Source of the DNA: Xanthobacteraceae bacterium
GTDB taxonomy: Bacteria; Pseudomonadota; Alphaproteobacteria; Rhizobiales; Xanthobacteraceae
NCBI GenBank assembly: GCA_019746135.1
Contig: JAIESI010000381.1
Location: 1 to 38,119 of the forward strand
Direction: 5' to 3'
DNA length: 38,119 nt
Shown here one piece after another: positions 8,452 to 17,595 of this stretch; position 1 is the stretch's first letter, and each line of letters starts with the position of its first letter. The notes beneath the pieces were generated by a model that saw only the letters and a program-made list of their open reading frames with translations, searched no databases and was not told the origin of the DNA. The position numbers and the translations under genes were made by a program.

Positions 8452-8599
8452 CGGCATTCGTCGCCCCCGCCGGCGTTGCGAACCCGGGGGACGGGTGAGA
8501 GCCCGTCCCCGCTCATACTGCCTTCGTCCACCGGCATTCGTCGCCCCCGCCGGAGATGAAGGTGGTGTCGGGGGACGGTGGAGAGATCCACCGTCCCCC
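8452..8599. repeat. Tandem repeat pair, each with a perfect hairpin
   Basis: A 22-bp sequence starting CGGCATTCGTCGCCCCCG occurs exactly at 8452-8473 and 8532-8553, 80 bp apart. Each copy is followed by a perfect inverted repeat. The first has 9-bp arms (GGGGACGGG 8487-8495, CCCGTCCCC 8502-8510). The second has 12-bp arms (GGGGGACGGTGG 8570-8581, CCACCGTCCCCC 8588-8599). The pair lies in the 362-bp gap between the protease and the response regulator. It may act as a transcript terminator or stabiliser; no T run follows. The rest of the gap holds the element at 8612-8684 and no gene. Confidence 0.8.
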
Positions 8600-8611
8600 G
8601 CACGCTGTTCG

Positions 8612-8684
8612 GGGCATGATCGCGAAAAAGCTTGCCCCGGACTTGATCCGGGGTGTGAAGCGGTTTTCGGACAGGGTCATGCCC
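8612..8684. repeat. Palindromic extragenic element (GTGTGAAGCGGTT family)
   Basis: Outer arms GGGCATGA (8612-8619) and TCATGCCC (8677-8684) enclose a second perfect stem, CCCCGGA/TCCGGGG (8635-8641, 8647-8653). The core GTGTGAAGCGGTT recurs at 32824-32836, and a diverged relative lies at 22430-22476. All three are extragenic, so this is a dispersed repeat family. It ends 75 bp before the response regulator start. Confidence 0.75.
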
Positions 8685-8759
8685 AAGCGCATCACAACCG
8701 GGAGGCGCGGACGCCCGGAATTCGTTAACATGGTCCGCCTATTTTTGAACCGGACCGAC

Positions 8760-9434
8760 ATGCGCCTCTTGATCGTTGAAGACGACCGCGACGCAGCCGA
8801 TTACATCGCCCGGGCCTTCCGGGAGGTCGGTCATGTGGCCGACCAGGCGCCGGACGGCGAGGAGGGCCTGGCGCTCGCGCTCGACCGCCAGTACGACGTG
8901 ATGATCGTCGACCGGATGCTGCCCAAGAAGGACGGCCTGTCGGTGATCGGCGAATTGCGCGCCAAGGGCGTCGAGACGCCGGTGCTGATCCTGTCGGCGC
9001 TCGGACAGGTCGACGACCGGGTGAAGGGCCTGCGCGCCGGCGGCGACGATTACCTGCCCAAGCCCTATTCGTTCTCCGAGCTGCTCGCCCGCGTCGAGGT
9101 GCTGGCGCGCCGCCGCGGCGGCCCCGGCGAGGACACGGTTTACCGCGTGGCCGACCTGAAGCTCGACCGGCTGTCGCACGAGGTCACCCGCGGCAAGGAG
9201 GAGATCGTGCTTCAGCCGCGCGAATTCCGCCTGCTCGAATACCTGATGAAGCATGCCGGCCAGGTGGTGACCCGCACCATGCTGCTCGAGAACGTCTGGG
9301 ACTATCACTTCGATCCGCAGACCAACGTGATCGACGTGCACATCTCGAGGCTGCGCTCCAAGATCGACAAGGGCTTCTCGCAACCGCTGCTGCACACCAT
9401 CCGCGGCGCGGGATATATGATCCGTGACAAATGA
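8760..9434 (+). CDS. OmpR-family response regulator
   Basis: The 224-residue protein has a receiver domain with acidic pocket VEDD (residues 7-9), phospho-acceptor Asp51 in MIVDRMLP and the conserved Lys in YLPKPYSFSEL. The C-terminal winged helix spans about residues 130-222 (LQPREFRLLEYLM, VIDVHISRLRSKID). The start at 8760 is chosen because the receiver begins at once with MRLLIVEDD; the open frame upstream is made of repeat sequence. The stop lies 11 bp inside the kinase gene, so the pair is translationally coupled. Its place between a DegP-type protease and the kinase suggests control of envelope functions, probably including that protease (inference). Confidence 0.95.
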   Translation: MRLLIVEDDRDAADYIARAFREVGHVADQAPDGEEGLALALDRQYDVMIVDRMLPKKDGLSVIGELRAKGVETPVLILSALGQVDDRVKGLRAGGDDYLPKPYSFSELLARVEVLARRRGGPGEDTVYRVADLKLDRLSHEVTRGKEEIVLQPREFRLLEYLMKHAGQVVTRTMLLENVWDYHFDPQTNVIDVHISRLRSKIDKGFSQPLLHTIRGAGYMIRDK

Positions 9435-11001
9435 AGCCGCCATACCTGAGGCTACGATGCCCCGGGAGATCGAGCCTCCCACCACCGACGCCGCGAAACG
9501 CTCAACGCTTCGCGAGAGGCTGACGCGGGCGGTCCCGGCCCAGGTGTGGGCCTGGGTGTGGCCGCGGCTGAACGCGCTCGGCAAGCTGTTCCACACCACC
9601 GCGTTCAAGCTGACGCTGGTCTATCTCACCGTGTTCGCGGTGTTCGCCGCCTGCCTGCTCGGCTATTTCGCCTGGAACACGCGGCGGCTGATCACCGAGC
9701 AGATCACGCGCACGGTCGATGCCGAGATCACCGGCCTTTCCGAGCAATACAATCAGGGCGGCATCCAGCGGCTGGTCTTCATCATCGACACGCGGGCGCG
9801 GCGGCCCGGCTCGAGCCTTTATCTCGTGACGACGTTCAGCGGCGACGGGCTCGCCGGCAATGTCGGCGTCCTGGGCGAGGGCGTGCTGGAGCACGTCGGC
9901 TGGACCGAGACGGTCTACCGGCGGCTCGACGATCCCGAAGGCACCGAGCATCACGCGCTGGTGCGCGTGTTCCAGCTGCCGAGCGGCTTCCGGCTGCTGG
10001 TCGGCCGCGACCTGGAGGAGCGTGAGCGGCTCTACGACATCATCCTTGCCGCCGGCCAGTGGTCGATCGCGGTGGTCATCGTGCTCGGCCTCGCCGGCGG
10101 CTTCATCGTCGCGCGGCGCGTGCTGCGGCGCGTCGACGCCATGACCGAGACCGCGCGCACCATCATGGCGGGCGATCTGTCGGGCCGGCTGCCGACGGCC
10201 GGCTCGGAAGACGAGCTCGACCGGCTTGCGGTGAATCTGAACTTGATGCTGGAGCGGATCGAAGCGCTGATGCGCGGCTTCAAGGAGGTTTCCGACAACA
10301 TCGCCCACGATCTGAAGACACCGCTGACGCGGCTTCGCAATCGCGCCGAAGGGGCACTGCGCACCGCGAAGAGTGACGGCGACTACCGCGCTGCGCTGGA
10401 ATCGACCATCGAGGAATCCGACGAGCTGATCCGCACCTTCAACGCGCTGCTGATGATCGCGCGGGCGGAGTCCGGGCAGTCCAGCGCGCCGATGACCGAA
10501 TTCGACGCCGCCGACATCGTCCACGGCGTGGGCGAGCTCTATGATCCGCTCGCCGAAGAGAAGGGGCTGACATTGCGGGTCGACGTCGATGCGGCCGCGC
10601 CGATGCGCGGCAACCGCGAGCTGGTGACGCAGGCGCTGGCCAATCTGGTCGACAATGCCATCAAGTATGGCAGCCGCGGCCGGGACCGCGACCAGGGCGC
10701 GGCCAACGGCGTGCCCGCGGAAATCGCCGTCCGGGCCGCAGGCGAGGGCGACGTCATCAGGCTCAGCGTCGCCGATCGCGGCCCGGGCATCCCGGAAAAG
10801 GACCGCGGCCACGCCGTCGAGCGCTTCGTGCGCCTCGAGCAGAGCCGCTCGGAGCCGGGTTCCGGGCTGGGCTTGAGCCTCGCATCCGCCGTCGCGCATC
10901 TGCATGGCGGCGAATTGAAGCTCGAGGACAACGGGCCCGGGCTCAAGGCGAGCCTCGTGCTGCCGCGCGGTGGCCCGCAACTACCTCAGCCCACGGAATA
11001 G
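9424..11001 (+). CDS. Membrane sensor histidine kinase
   Basis: This is the partner of the preceding regulator. The 525-residue protein (GTG start overlapping the regulator stop; an ATG at 9457 is an alternative) has a cytoplasmic N-terminal tail and membrane helices at about residues 60-82 and 214-234. A periplasmic sensor domain lies between them, followed by a HAMP domain at about 235-288. The dimerisation box has His295 (DNIAHDLKTPLTRLRN), and the ATP-binding domain has N (DNAIKYG), G1 (DRGPGIPEKD) and G2 (GSGLGLSLA) boxes. All catalytic motifs are present. The gene is followed after 31 bp by glnE on the same strand. Confidence 0.95.
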   Translation: MTNEAAIPEATMPREIEPPTTDAAKRSTLRERLTRAVPAQVWAWVWPRLNALGKLFHTTAFKLTLVYLTVFAVFAACLLGYFAWNTRRLITEQITRTVDAEITGLSEQYNQGGIQRLVFIIDTRARRPGSSLYLVTTFSGDGLAGNVGVLGEGVLEHVGWTETVYRRLDDPEGTEHHALVRVFQLPSGFRLLVGRDLEERERLYDIILAAGQWSIAVVIVLGLAGGFIVARRVLRRVDAMTETARTIMAGDLSGRLPTAGSEDELDRLAVNLNLMLERIEALMRGFKEVSDNIAHDLKTPLTRLRNRAEGALRTAKSDGDYRAALESTIEESDELIRTFNALLMIARAESGQSSAPMTEFDAADIVHGVGELYDPLAEEKGLTLRVDVDAAAPMRGNRELVTQALANLVDNAIKYGSRGRDRDQGAANGVPAEIAVRAAGEGDVIRLSVADRGPGIPEKDRGHAVERFVRLEQSRSEPGSGLGLSLASAVAHLHGGELKLEDNGPGLKASLVLPRGGPQLPQPTE

Positions 11002-11032
11002 TCATTTCCCGCCGTGGCGGCTATGACAGGGC

Positions 11033-14000
11033 ATGGCCCGCACCGCCAAAAAACGTCCAGGACAGCGTACAGGGAAGCCCGCCAAGGAGCCCGCCAAGGA
11101 GCCCGCTAGGCAGCCCGCGGCCAAGCCGGGCGGACGGCCGCTTGCGGCCGCGGTGTCGCGCGCGCCGCGACTCGCCGATCGCGAGGCCACGAAGGCGCGC
11201 GTGTCCGGCTGGCTTGCCGAGATCGGCAAGAGCGCGGCCGGCAAGGCCCTCAACCAGTTGATCGGCGGATCGCCCAAGCTCGAGGCGCTGCTGCAGGGCC
11301 TCGCCGACGGATCGCCTTACCTCTGGGAGCTGGCGGCCGCCGAGCCCGATCGTCTGCTGGAGATCCTGGAAGCCGACCCCGACGAGCGGCTGTCGGCCGT
11401 GCTGGCCAAATCCGCCAGGGCCGTGGCCGCCGCGAAGGACGAAGCCGCGGCGATGCGGCTCCTGCGCCGGATGAAGGCCGAGGCGGCGTTGCTGATCGCG
11501 CTCGCCGACATCGGCGGCGCCTGGCCGGCGATGCGCGCGGCGCGGGCGCTGACCGAGGTCGCCGACACCGCGATCGGCGCCGCCGTCCGCTTTCTCCTTC
11601 GCGATGCAGCCTCGCGCGGCAAGCTCAAGCCGGCCGACAAGGCCGCGCCGGAAGAGGGCAGCGGCTACATCGTGCTCGCCATGGGCAAGATGGGCGCCTT
11701 CGAGCTCAACTATTCCAGCGACATCGACCTGATCGTCTTCTACGACCGCGACGCGCCGGCGCTGGTCGACAAGGACGATGCCGCGGCCTTCCACGTCCGC
11801 ATCACCCGCGGTCTGGTCAAGCTCCTTCAGGAGCGCACCGCCGACGGGTACGTGTTCCGTGTCGACCTCCGCCTGCGGCCCGATCCGGCCTCGACCCAGA
11901 TCGCGGTCTCGACCGAGACCGCGCTGAACTACTACGGCAGCGTCGGCCAGAACTGGGAGCGCGCGGCGATGATCAAGGCCCGCGCCTGCGCCGGCGACAT
12001 CAAGGCCGGCGAGGACATCCTGCGGCAGCTTTCGCCCTTCATCTGGCGCAAGTATCTCGACTTCGCCGCGGTCGCCGACATCGAGGCGCTCAAGCGCCAG
12101 ATCCATGCCTATCGCGGCCATGCCGACATCGCGGTCGAGGGCCACAACATCAAGCTCGGCCGCGGCGGCATCCGCGAGATCGAATTCTTCGTGCAGACGC
12201 AGCAGCTCGTGGCCGGCGGCCGCCATCCGGAGTTGCGCGGCCGCGAGACGCTGCCGACCTTGGCCGCGCTGGTGGAGGGCGGCTGGATCGGGGCCGACGC
12301 CCGCACCGACCTCGAGGCGGCGTATCTGTTCCTGCGCGAGACCGAGCACCGGCTGCAGATGGTCGCCGACGACCAGACCCACACGCTGCCGCCGGACCGC
12401 GAAGGGCTGGAGCGGTTCGTCCGGTTTGCCGGCTACAAGGATCGCGACGCCTTCGCCGAGACGCTGCTCGGGCATCTGCGCAAGGTGCAGCGCCACTATG
12501 TCAGGCTGTTCGAGGAGAAGACCGGCGAAGCGGGCCGGCTGGCGCTGTCCTTTCCCAAGGACGCCGACGACCGCGAAACCCTCAATCGCCTCGGCGCCAT
12601 CGGCTTTCAGCGGCCGCTGGAGGTCTCGGGCACGGTCCGCAACTGGCTTTACGGCTCCTACAAGGTGCTGCGCGGCGAGCAGGCCCGCGCGCAGTTTGCC
12701 GACCTGGTGCCGGTGCTGCTCGATCGCCTGGCCAAATCCGAAAACCCCGATGCCGCGGTCGCGGCGTTCGACGGCTTCATCGCCGGCATGAGCCGCGGCG
12801 CGCGGCTGTTCTCGCTGCTGCGCCAGAACCCGGACCTGGTGACGCTCGTCGCCCTGACGCTCGGCACCGCGCCGCGGCTCGCCGATATTCTGGCGCGGCA
12901 TCCGGAGGCGATGGACGCGCTGCTGGAGCCGTCGTTTTTCGGCGCGCTGCCGGATGTCGCGGCGCTCGAAGCCGATCTCGCCCGGACCGCCGGGCCGGAG
13001 CTTGGCTATGAGGATTATCTCGACCGGCTGCGCATGTTCAGCCAGGAGCAGATGTTCCTGATCGGCGCGCGCATCCTGTCGGGCACGGTGTCGGCCGAGC
13101 AGGCGGGCGGCGCGTTCGCGCGCATCGCCGACGTCGCCGTGCGCGCGCTGCATCGCCGCGTCGAAGCCATGCTCGCCGAGAACCACGGCCGCATCCGCGG
13201 TCAGGAGACTGTTCTGCTCGCGCTCGGCAAGCTCGGCGGTCGCGAGATGACGGCCAACTCGGACCTCGATCTGATCATCGTCTACGACTTCGATGCCGAG
13301 CATCCGCAGTCCGACGGCGAGCGGTCGCTTTACGGTGCGCAGTATTTCGCCAGGCTGACGCAGCGGCTGATCGGTGCGCTGTCGTCGCAGACCAACTACG
13401 GCGCGCTCTATCAGGTCGACATGCGGCTGCGCCCCTCCGGGCGGTCCGGTCCGGTCGCCACCAGCATCGACGCCTTCGCGAGCTATCAGGAGACCGAAGC
13501 CTGGACCTGGGAGCACCTGGCGCTGACGCGGGCCCGCGTCATCTCCGGCTCGCCGGAGTTTGCCGCCCGTGTCGAGAAGACGATCCGCGACGTGCTCGCC
13601 CGCAAGCGCGATCCCGCGATCATCGCCGCCGACGTCGTCGACATGCGCCAGGCGATTGCCCAGGAGAAGGGCGAGGACGAGCGCTGGGACCTGAAATACG
13701 CCGTCGGCGGGCTGGTCGATCTCGAATTCATCGCCCAGTACCTGCAGCTCGTGCACGCCGCCGAGCATCCGGGAATCCTCGACACCACGACCGCCCGCGT
13801 GCTCGACAAGGCATGGCGGCTCGGTCTGCTGTCGGCCGAGGATGCCGACATCGTGCGGCCGGCGATCCGGCTGTTTCACAACCTGACGCAGGTGCTGCGG
13901 CTCTGCCTGCCGGGGCCGTTCGATCCGAAAACCGCGGGCGCGGGGCTTCTCGGGCTTCTCTGCCGCGCCGCCGACCTGCCGAACTTCGCGACGCTCAACG

Positions 14001-14071
14001 CGCACGTCGCCGACACGCGGCAGAAGGTGCGTGCCACCTTCAACCGGATCTTGGGCGCGGAATCGAAGTGA
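11033..14071 (+). CDS. glnE: Bifunctional glutamine synthetase adenylyltransferase/deadenylase
   Basis: GlnE adenylylates and deadenylylates glutamine synthetase in response to PII and glutamine. The 1012-residue protein has two nucleotidyltransferase domains: the N-terminal one with SSDIDLIVFYD (Asp230 and Asp232) and the C-terminal one with NSDLDLIIVYD (Asp744 and Asp746), separated by the helical regulatory region. Each catalytic domain is followed by the helical GlnE linker (for example RGGIREIEFFVQ and VGGLVDLEFIAQY). The first 50 residues are a Lys/Pro/Ala-rich tail with a KEPA repeat that I do not expect in enterobacterial GlnE. The total is slightly longer than the usual 940-990. The upstream neighbours match the order I recall from Bradyrhizobium relatives. 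Confidence 0.97.
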   Translation: MARTAKKRPGQRTGKPAKEPAKEPARQPAAKPGGRPLAAAVSRAPRLADREATKARVSGWLAEIGKSAAGKALNQLIGGSPKLEALLQGLADGSPYLWELAAAEPDRLLEILEADPDERLSAVLAKSARAVAAAKDEAAAMRLLRRMKAEAALLIALADIGGAWPAMRAARALTEVADTAIGAAVRFLLRDAASRGKLKPADKAAPEEGSGYIVLAMGKMGAFELNYSSDIDLIVFYDRDAPALVDKDDAAAFHVRITRGLVKLLQERTADGYVFRVDLRLRPDPASTQIAVSTETALNYYGSVGQNWERAAMIKARACAGDIKAGEDILRQLSPFIWRKYLDFAAVADIEALKRQIHAYRGHADIAVEGHNIKLGRGGIREIEFFVQTQQLVAGGRHPELRGRETLPTLAALVEGGWIGADARTDLEAAYLFLRETEHRLQMVADDQTHTLPPDREGLERFVRFAGYKDRDAFAETLLGHLRKVQRHYVRLFEEKTGEAGRLALSFPKDADDRETLNRLGAIGFQRPLEVSGTVRNWLYGSYKVLRGEQARAQFADLVPVLLDRLAKSENPDAAVAAFDGFIAGMSRGARLFSLLRQNPDLVTLVALTLGTAPRLADILARHPEAMDALLEPSFFGALPDVAALEADLARTAGPELGYEDYLDRLRMFSQEQMFLIGARILSGTVSAEQAGGAFARIADVAVRALHRRVEAMLAENHGRIRGQETVLLALGKLGGREMTANSDLDLIIVYDFDAEHPQSDGERSLYGAQYFARLTQRLIGALSSQTNYGALYQVDMRLRPSGRSGPVATSIDAFASYQETEAWTWEHLALTRARVISGSPEFAARVEKTIRDVLARKRDPAIIAADVVDMRQAIAQEKGEDERWDLKYAVGGLVDLEFIAQYLQLVHAAEHPGILDTTTARVLDKAWRLGLLSAEDADIVRPAIRLFHNLTQVLRLCLPGPFDPKTAGAGLLGLLCRAADLPNFATLNAHVADTRQKVRATFNRILGAESK

Positions 14072-14106
14072 TCTGACGGGGCGGTGGTCCGCCGGACGGG
14101 GCAGCC

Positions 14107-14799
14107 ATGAACTCGCGGTTTGAACAGACGTTGCGCCGCCTGAATGAACGGCATGGCGACGCGTTTCTCACCATGCTCACCGTCCTGCTCGTGCTGCTGA
14201 TGTTCGTGCTGGTGCCGATCATCGCCGCCGGCTCGGCGCCCACGCAGATCCTGGCCGGTCTGGTTGCGCTCACCTTGATTGTGGGTGCCGTGACCATGTC
14301 GGGCAACCTGACGGTGTTCGTGGTGCTGCTCGTCGCGCTCGTCATTCAGGTGGGCGTCGCGGTGTCGCGCTTTGCCGGCGCCCATTCCAGCCACCATTTG
14401 TATCTGCTGGCGCTCGCCTGGCTGATGTTCACGGTCGCCTTCGGCTGGGTCGTCGCACGCGCGGTTTTCGGCCCGGGGCGTGTCACCGTGCACCGCATCG
14501 TCGGCGCGGTTTTTCTCTACCTGCTGATCGCCATCGCGTTTGCCTCGCTGTTCGCGCTGCTCGGCTATTTCATCCCCAACGCCTTTTCGGGCATCGCGTT
14601 CGTCGACACGCCGCGGCTGACCGGCACGCTGTTCTATTTCAGCATCGTCACGCTGACGTCGACCGGCTACGGCGACCTGTTTCCGGTTCACCCGATCGCC
14701 CGCAGCCTCTGCAATCTTGAAACCATCCTCGGCCAGCTCTATCCGGCGACGCTGCTGGCGCGGCTGGTTTCGCTGGAGGTGGTGGCCCGCCGTCCGTAG
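14107..14799 (+). CDS. Two-helix potassium channel family protein
   Basis: The 230-residue membrane protein carries an ion-channel pore with selectivity filter TGYGD at residues 186-190, in STGYGDLFP. At least four hydrophobic segments precede the pore helix (about residues 20-60, 62-82, 95-118 and 130-155). The last transmembrane helix after the filter is short (LGQLYPATLLARLVSLEV), as in many bacterial ion-channel-domain (Ion_trans_2) proteins. No cytoplasmic RCK or TrkA-N gating domain is present. It starts 35 bp after glnE on the same strand and may be cotranscribed, but a functional link to nitrogen control is not evident. Confidence 0.88.
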   Translation: MNSRFEQTLRRLNERHGDAFLTMLTVLLVLLMFVLVPIIAAGSAPTQILAGLVALTLIVGAVTMSGNLTVFVVLLVALVIQVGVAVSRFAGAHSSHHLYLLALAWLMFTVAFGWVVARAVFGPGRVTVHRIVGAVFLYLLIAIAFASLFALLGYFIPNAFSGIAFVDTPRLTGTLFYFSIVTLTSTGYGDLFPVHPIARSLCNLETILGQLYPATLLARLVSLEVVARRP

Positions 14800-15254
14800 A
14801 CGACACCCGGAGTTCCAAAACGACCGATGCAACGCACGCGGCGGTTTCCGCGCAAGGTGATCGAAGTCATGGCGCGGGAACCGGAGGCCTGCGATTCGGG
14901 TTGTACGCGCGCCGGCACCGGTCAGTTCCAGCGCGTCCAGAACCTGCGACACGCGCGGCGGGTCTGCTCGAAGGCTGCCAGAGGGCTTGAACAAACAGCC
15001 CGGAGGCAAGGCTGCACGGCACCGCCGCCGACCGCAAGACCGACAACATCGCTGATCTGATCTGCCGCGCGAGAAATTGCGAGGGCCGGGAACCGCGCGT
15101 TCTCGCCGCTTCGCATGCCGCAACGCTGGCGCGGGTGCCGCGGGGCCCGGCGGACCGAGCGTCATCTCCGGTGTTCTGGAGCCGATGAACCACGGAGGTG
15201 TTCTGGCCTTTGATCGCGCCGTCGATGGACGCGAATAGCGTGATGGAGAGCTCC
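14800..15254. other. Intergenic region before cstA
   Basis: About 450 bp contain no reading frame that I can support: candidates in both directions are Arg/Ser/Ala-rich and lack ribosome sites. The DNA is GC-rich, with short GC palindromes. It probably holds the promoter of the carbon-starvation gene, which I cannot place. Confidence 0.5.
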
Positions 15255-17342
15255 ATGAGCACGATCGACAATTCACGGGGGCTGCAGACGAAGCTTTTGT
15301 GGGTCGCCGTTGCTCTGTTGGGCGCGGTGGCATTCGCCGTCGTTGCGCTCAATCGCGGCGAAGCGATCAATGCGGCGTGGCTGGTCATCGCCGCGGTGTG
15401 CATCTTCTTCATCGCCTACCGGTTCTACGGGCTGTTCGTCGCCGACCGGGCGCTTGGGATCGACGGCGCGCGGCCGACCCCGGCCTGGCGCCACAACGAC
15501 GGTCTCGACTACGTTCCGACCAATCGCTACGTGCTCTACGGGCATCACTTCGCCGCGATCGCCGGCGCAGGGCCGTTGGTCGGTCCGGTGCTTGCCGCGC
15601 AGATGGGCTATCTGCCGGGCACGCTGTGGATTCTCGCGGGCGCGGTGTTTGCCGGTGCGGTCCAGGACATGACCGTGCTGTTTCTGTCGACGCGGCGCGA
15701 TGGCCGCTCGCTCGGCGATATCGTGCGTGCCGAGATGGGACCGGTGGCGGGGACGATCGCAGGGCTCGGAATTCTGCTGATTTGCGTCATCGTGCTGGCG
15801 GTCCTCGCGCTCGTCGTGGTCAAGGCGCTGGTTGGCAGTCCTTGGGGGACTTTCGCCGTGTTCTGCACGATTCCCATCGCGCTGCTGATGGGGGTCTACA
15901 ATCGCCTCATCCGGCCGGGCCGGGTCGGCGAAATGTCGCTGCTTGGCTGCATACTCCTGCTCGTGGTGCTGATCTACGGCAGGACCGTATCGGAAACGCC
16001 GGCGCTCGCCGGCTATTTCGACCTCAAAGGCGAGACGCTCGCACTGATCATCATCGGCTATGGCTTTGTTGCCTCCGTGCTGCCGGTGTGGCTGCTGCTC
16101 GCGCCGCGCGACTATCTCTCGACCTTCCTGAAGATCGGAACGATCGTGCTGCTGGCGATCGGCATCATCGTCGTTCGTCCGGATCTTCAGATGCCGGCCG
16201 TGACCAAATTCATCGACGGCAGCGGTCCGGTCTGGGCCGGCAACGTATTTCCCTTCCTGTTCATCACGATCGCATGCGGAGCGGTGTCCGGGTGGCATTC
16301 GCTCATTGCGTCCGGCACGACACCGAAGATGATCGAGAACGAACGCCAGATCGCCTTCATCGGCTATGGTGGAATGTTGATGGAGTCCTTCGTCGCGATC
16401 ATGGCGATGATCGGCGCCAGCGTCATTCACCCCGGCGTCTATTTCGCGATGAACAGCTCGGCGGCGCACATCGGCACGACCGCAGAGCACGCCGCACAGG
16501 TGATCTCGGCCTGGGGATTTGTGGTCACCCCGGACGCGATCACCCAGATGGCGAGCGACGTCGGCGAGACCTCGATCATGTCGCGCACCGGCGGCGCGCC
16601 GACGCTCGCCGTCGGCATGGCGCAGATCCTGTCGTCGTTCCTGGGTGGCCGTGCCCTGATGGGCATCTGGTACCACTTTGCCATCCTGTTCGAAGCGCTG
16701 TTCATCCTGACCACCGTCGATGCCGGCACGCGGGTGCTCCGCTTCATGCTCCAGGATCTGATCGGCAATGCGGTGCCGGCGTTCAAGGAAACGGCGTCGT
16801 GGACCAACAACGTGATCGGCTCGGCGCTGGCGTGCGCGCTGTGGGGATATTTTCTCTACGTCGGCGTGATCGACCCGCTCGGCGGGATCTGGACGCTGTG
16901 GCCGCTGTTCGGCACGGCCAACCAGATGCTGGCGGCCATCGCCTTGACGGTGTGCACCGTCGTCCTGTTCAAGATGAAGCGCGAGCGGTTCGCGTGGGTG
17001 ACGGCTGCGCCCGCCGTGTGGCTCGTCGTCTGCACGATGAAGGCCGGGCTGGAAAAGGTGTTCAGCCCCGATCCGAACGTGGGTTTCGTCAGCCACGCGC
17101 TCAAATACGCCGATGCGATCGGCAAGGGTGAGTTGCTGGCGCCCGCCAAGACCGCCGCCGAGATGGGGCGGATCGTGTTCAACGACTACGTCGACGCCGC
17201 GCTCGCGGCGGTGTTCGTGCTGGTGGTCGCCGCGACGGTCGTTTACGGGCTGATCGCCATTCGCCGGGCGCTCGGCGATCCGCGGCCGACGGCGGCGGAG
17301 ATCGAGTTTGCCGGCGCAGCCGCGGGAGGCCGCTATGCCTGA
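15255..17342 (+). CDS. cstA: Carbon starvation protein CstA (pyruvate/peptide transporter family)
   Basis: CstA-family proteins are large inner-membrane transporters induced on carbon limitation. E. coli members import pyruvate and have been linked to peptide uptake. The 695-residue sequence has about 16-18 hydrophobic helices. It includes the N-terminal conserved block with TPAWRHNDGLDYVPTNRYVL and GHHFAAIAGAGPLVGPVLAA (about residues 80-120) and the VSGWHSLIASGTTPKMI block near 350-370. The start at 15255 is preferred over 15243 because GGAG lies 6-7 nt upstream. The stop overlaps the start of the small YbdD-like gene, as in E. coli cstA-ybdD. Confidence 0.95.
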   Translation: MSTIDNSRGLQTKLLWVAVALLGAVAFAVVALNRGEAINAAWLVIAAVCIFFIAYRFYGLFVADRALGIDGARPTPAWRHNDGLDYVPTNRYVLYGHHFAAIAGAGPLVGPVLAAQMGYLPGTLWILAGAVFAGAVQDMTVLFLSTRRDGRSLGDIVRAEMGPVAGTIAGLGILLICVIVLAVLALVVVKALVGSPWGTFAVFCTIPIALLMGVYNRLIRPGRVGEMSLLGCILLLVVLIYGRTVSETPALAGYFDLKGETLALIIIGYGFVASVLPVWLLLAPRDYLSTFLKIGTIVLLAIGIIVVRPDLQMPAVTKFIDGSGPVWAGNVFPFLFITIACGAVSGWHSLIASGTTPKMIENERQIAFIGYGGMLMESFVAIMAMIGASVIHPGVYFAMNSSAAHIGTTAEHAAQVISAWGFVVTPDAITQMASDVGETSIMSRTGGAPTLAVGMAQILSSFLGGRALMGIWYHFAILFEALFILTTVDAGTRVLRFMLQDLIGNAVPAFKETASWTNNVIGSALACALWGYFLYVGVIDPLGGIWTLWPLFGTANQMLAAIALTVCTVVLFKMKRERFAWVTAAPAVWLVVCTMKAGLEKVFSPDPNVGFVSHALKYADAIGKGELLAPAKTAAEMGRIVFNDYVDAALAAVFVLVVAATVVYGLIAIRRALGDPRPTAAEIEFAGAAAGGRYA

Positions 17343-17568
17343 TCTGCGGCAGTTGTTCGATCGGTCCGCCGGCGCGGCGCGGACCGCCGGCTATTGGAGT
17401 ACGCGCACCGCCCGTCTGATGATCGGCGTTCCCGATTACGAGACATACGTTGCGCATCGCCGCGCGAACCATCCCGGGCAGCCGATCATGACCTACGCGG
17501 AGTTCTTCCGCGAACGCCAGCAGGCCCGCTACGCCGTCGGCAACGGACGGTTTCGGGGCTGCTGCTGA
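17335..17568 (+). CDS. YbdD/YjiX-family small protein, CstA partner
   Basis: The 77-residue basic protein matches the short YbdD/YjiX family: an N-terminal amphipathic part, then MIGVPDYETYVAHRRANHPG and MTYAEFFRERQQARY. The E. coli homologues are needed for activity of the CstA and BtsT transporters. It overlaps the end of cstA by 8 bp in another frame, giving translational coupling. The C-terminus ends FRGCC. Transcription converges with the monooxygenase gene, whose stop is 27 bp away; no terminator hairpin is visible between them. Confidence 0.9.
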   Translation: MPDLRQLFDRSAGAARTAGYWSTRTARLMIGVPDYETYVAHRRANHPGQPIMTYAEFFRERQQARYAVGNGRFRGCC

Positions 17569-17595
17569 AGTCCGGAGAAACCGCGAGATTGCGTC

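Noticed and set aside
11021..14005. A 994-codon open frame on the minus strand opposite glnE
   Set aside because: It is antisense to intact GlnE domains with catalytic motifs; the Arg/Gln/Asp-rich composition shows no domain.
14827..15060. A 77-codon plus-strand frame in the gap before cstA
   Set aside because: It has no ribosome site and an Arg/Cys-rich composition, and no plausible fold.
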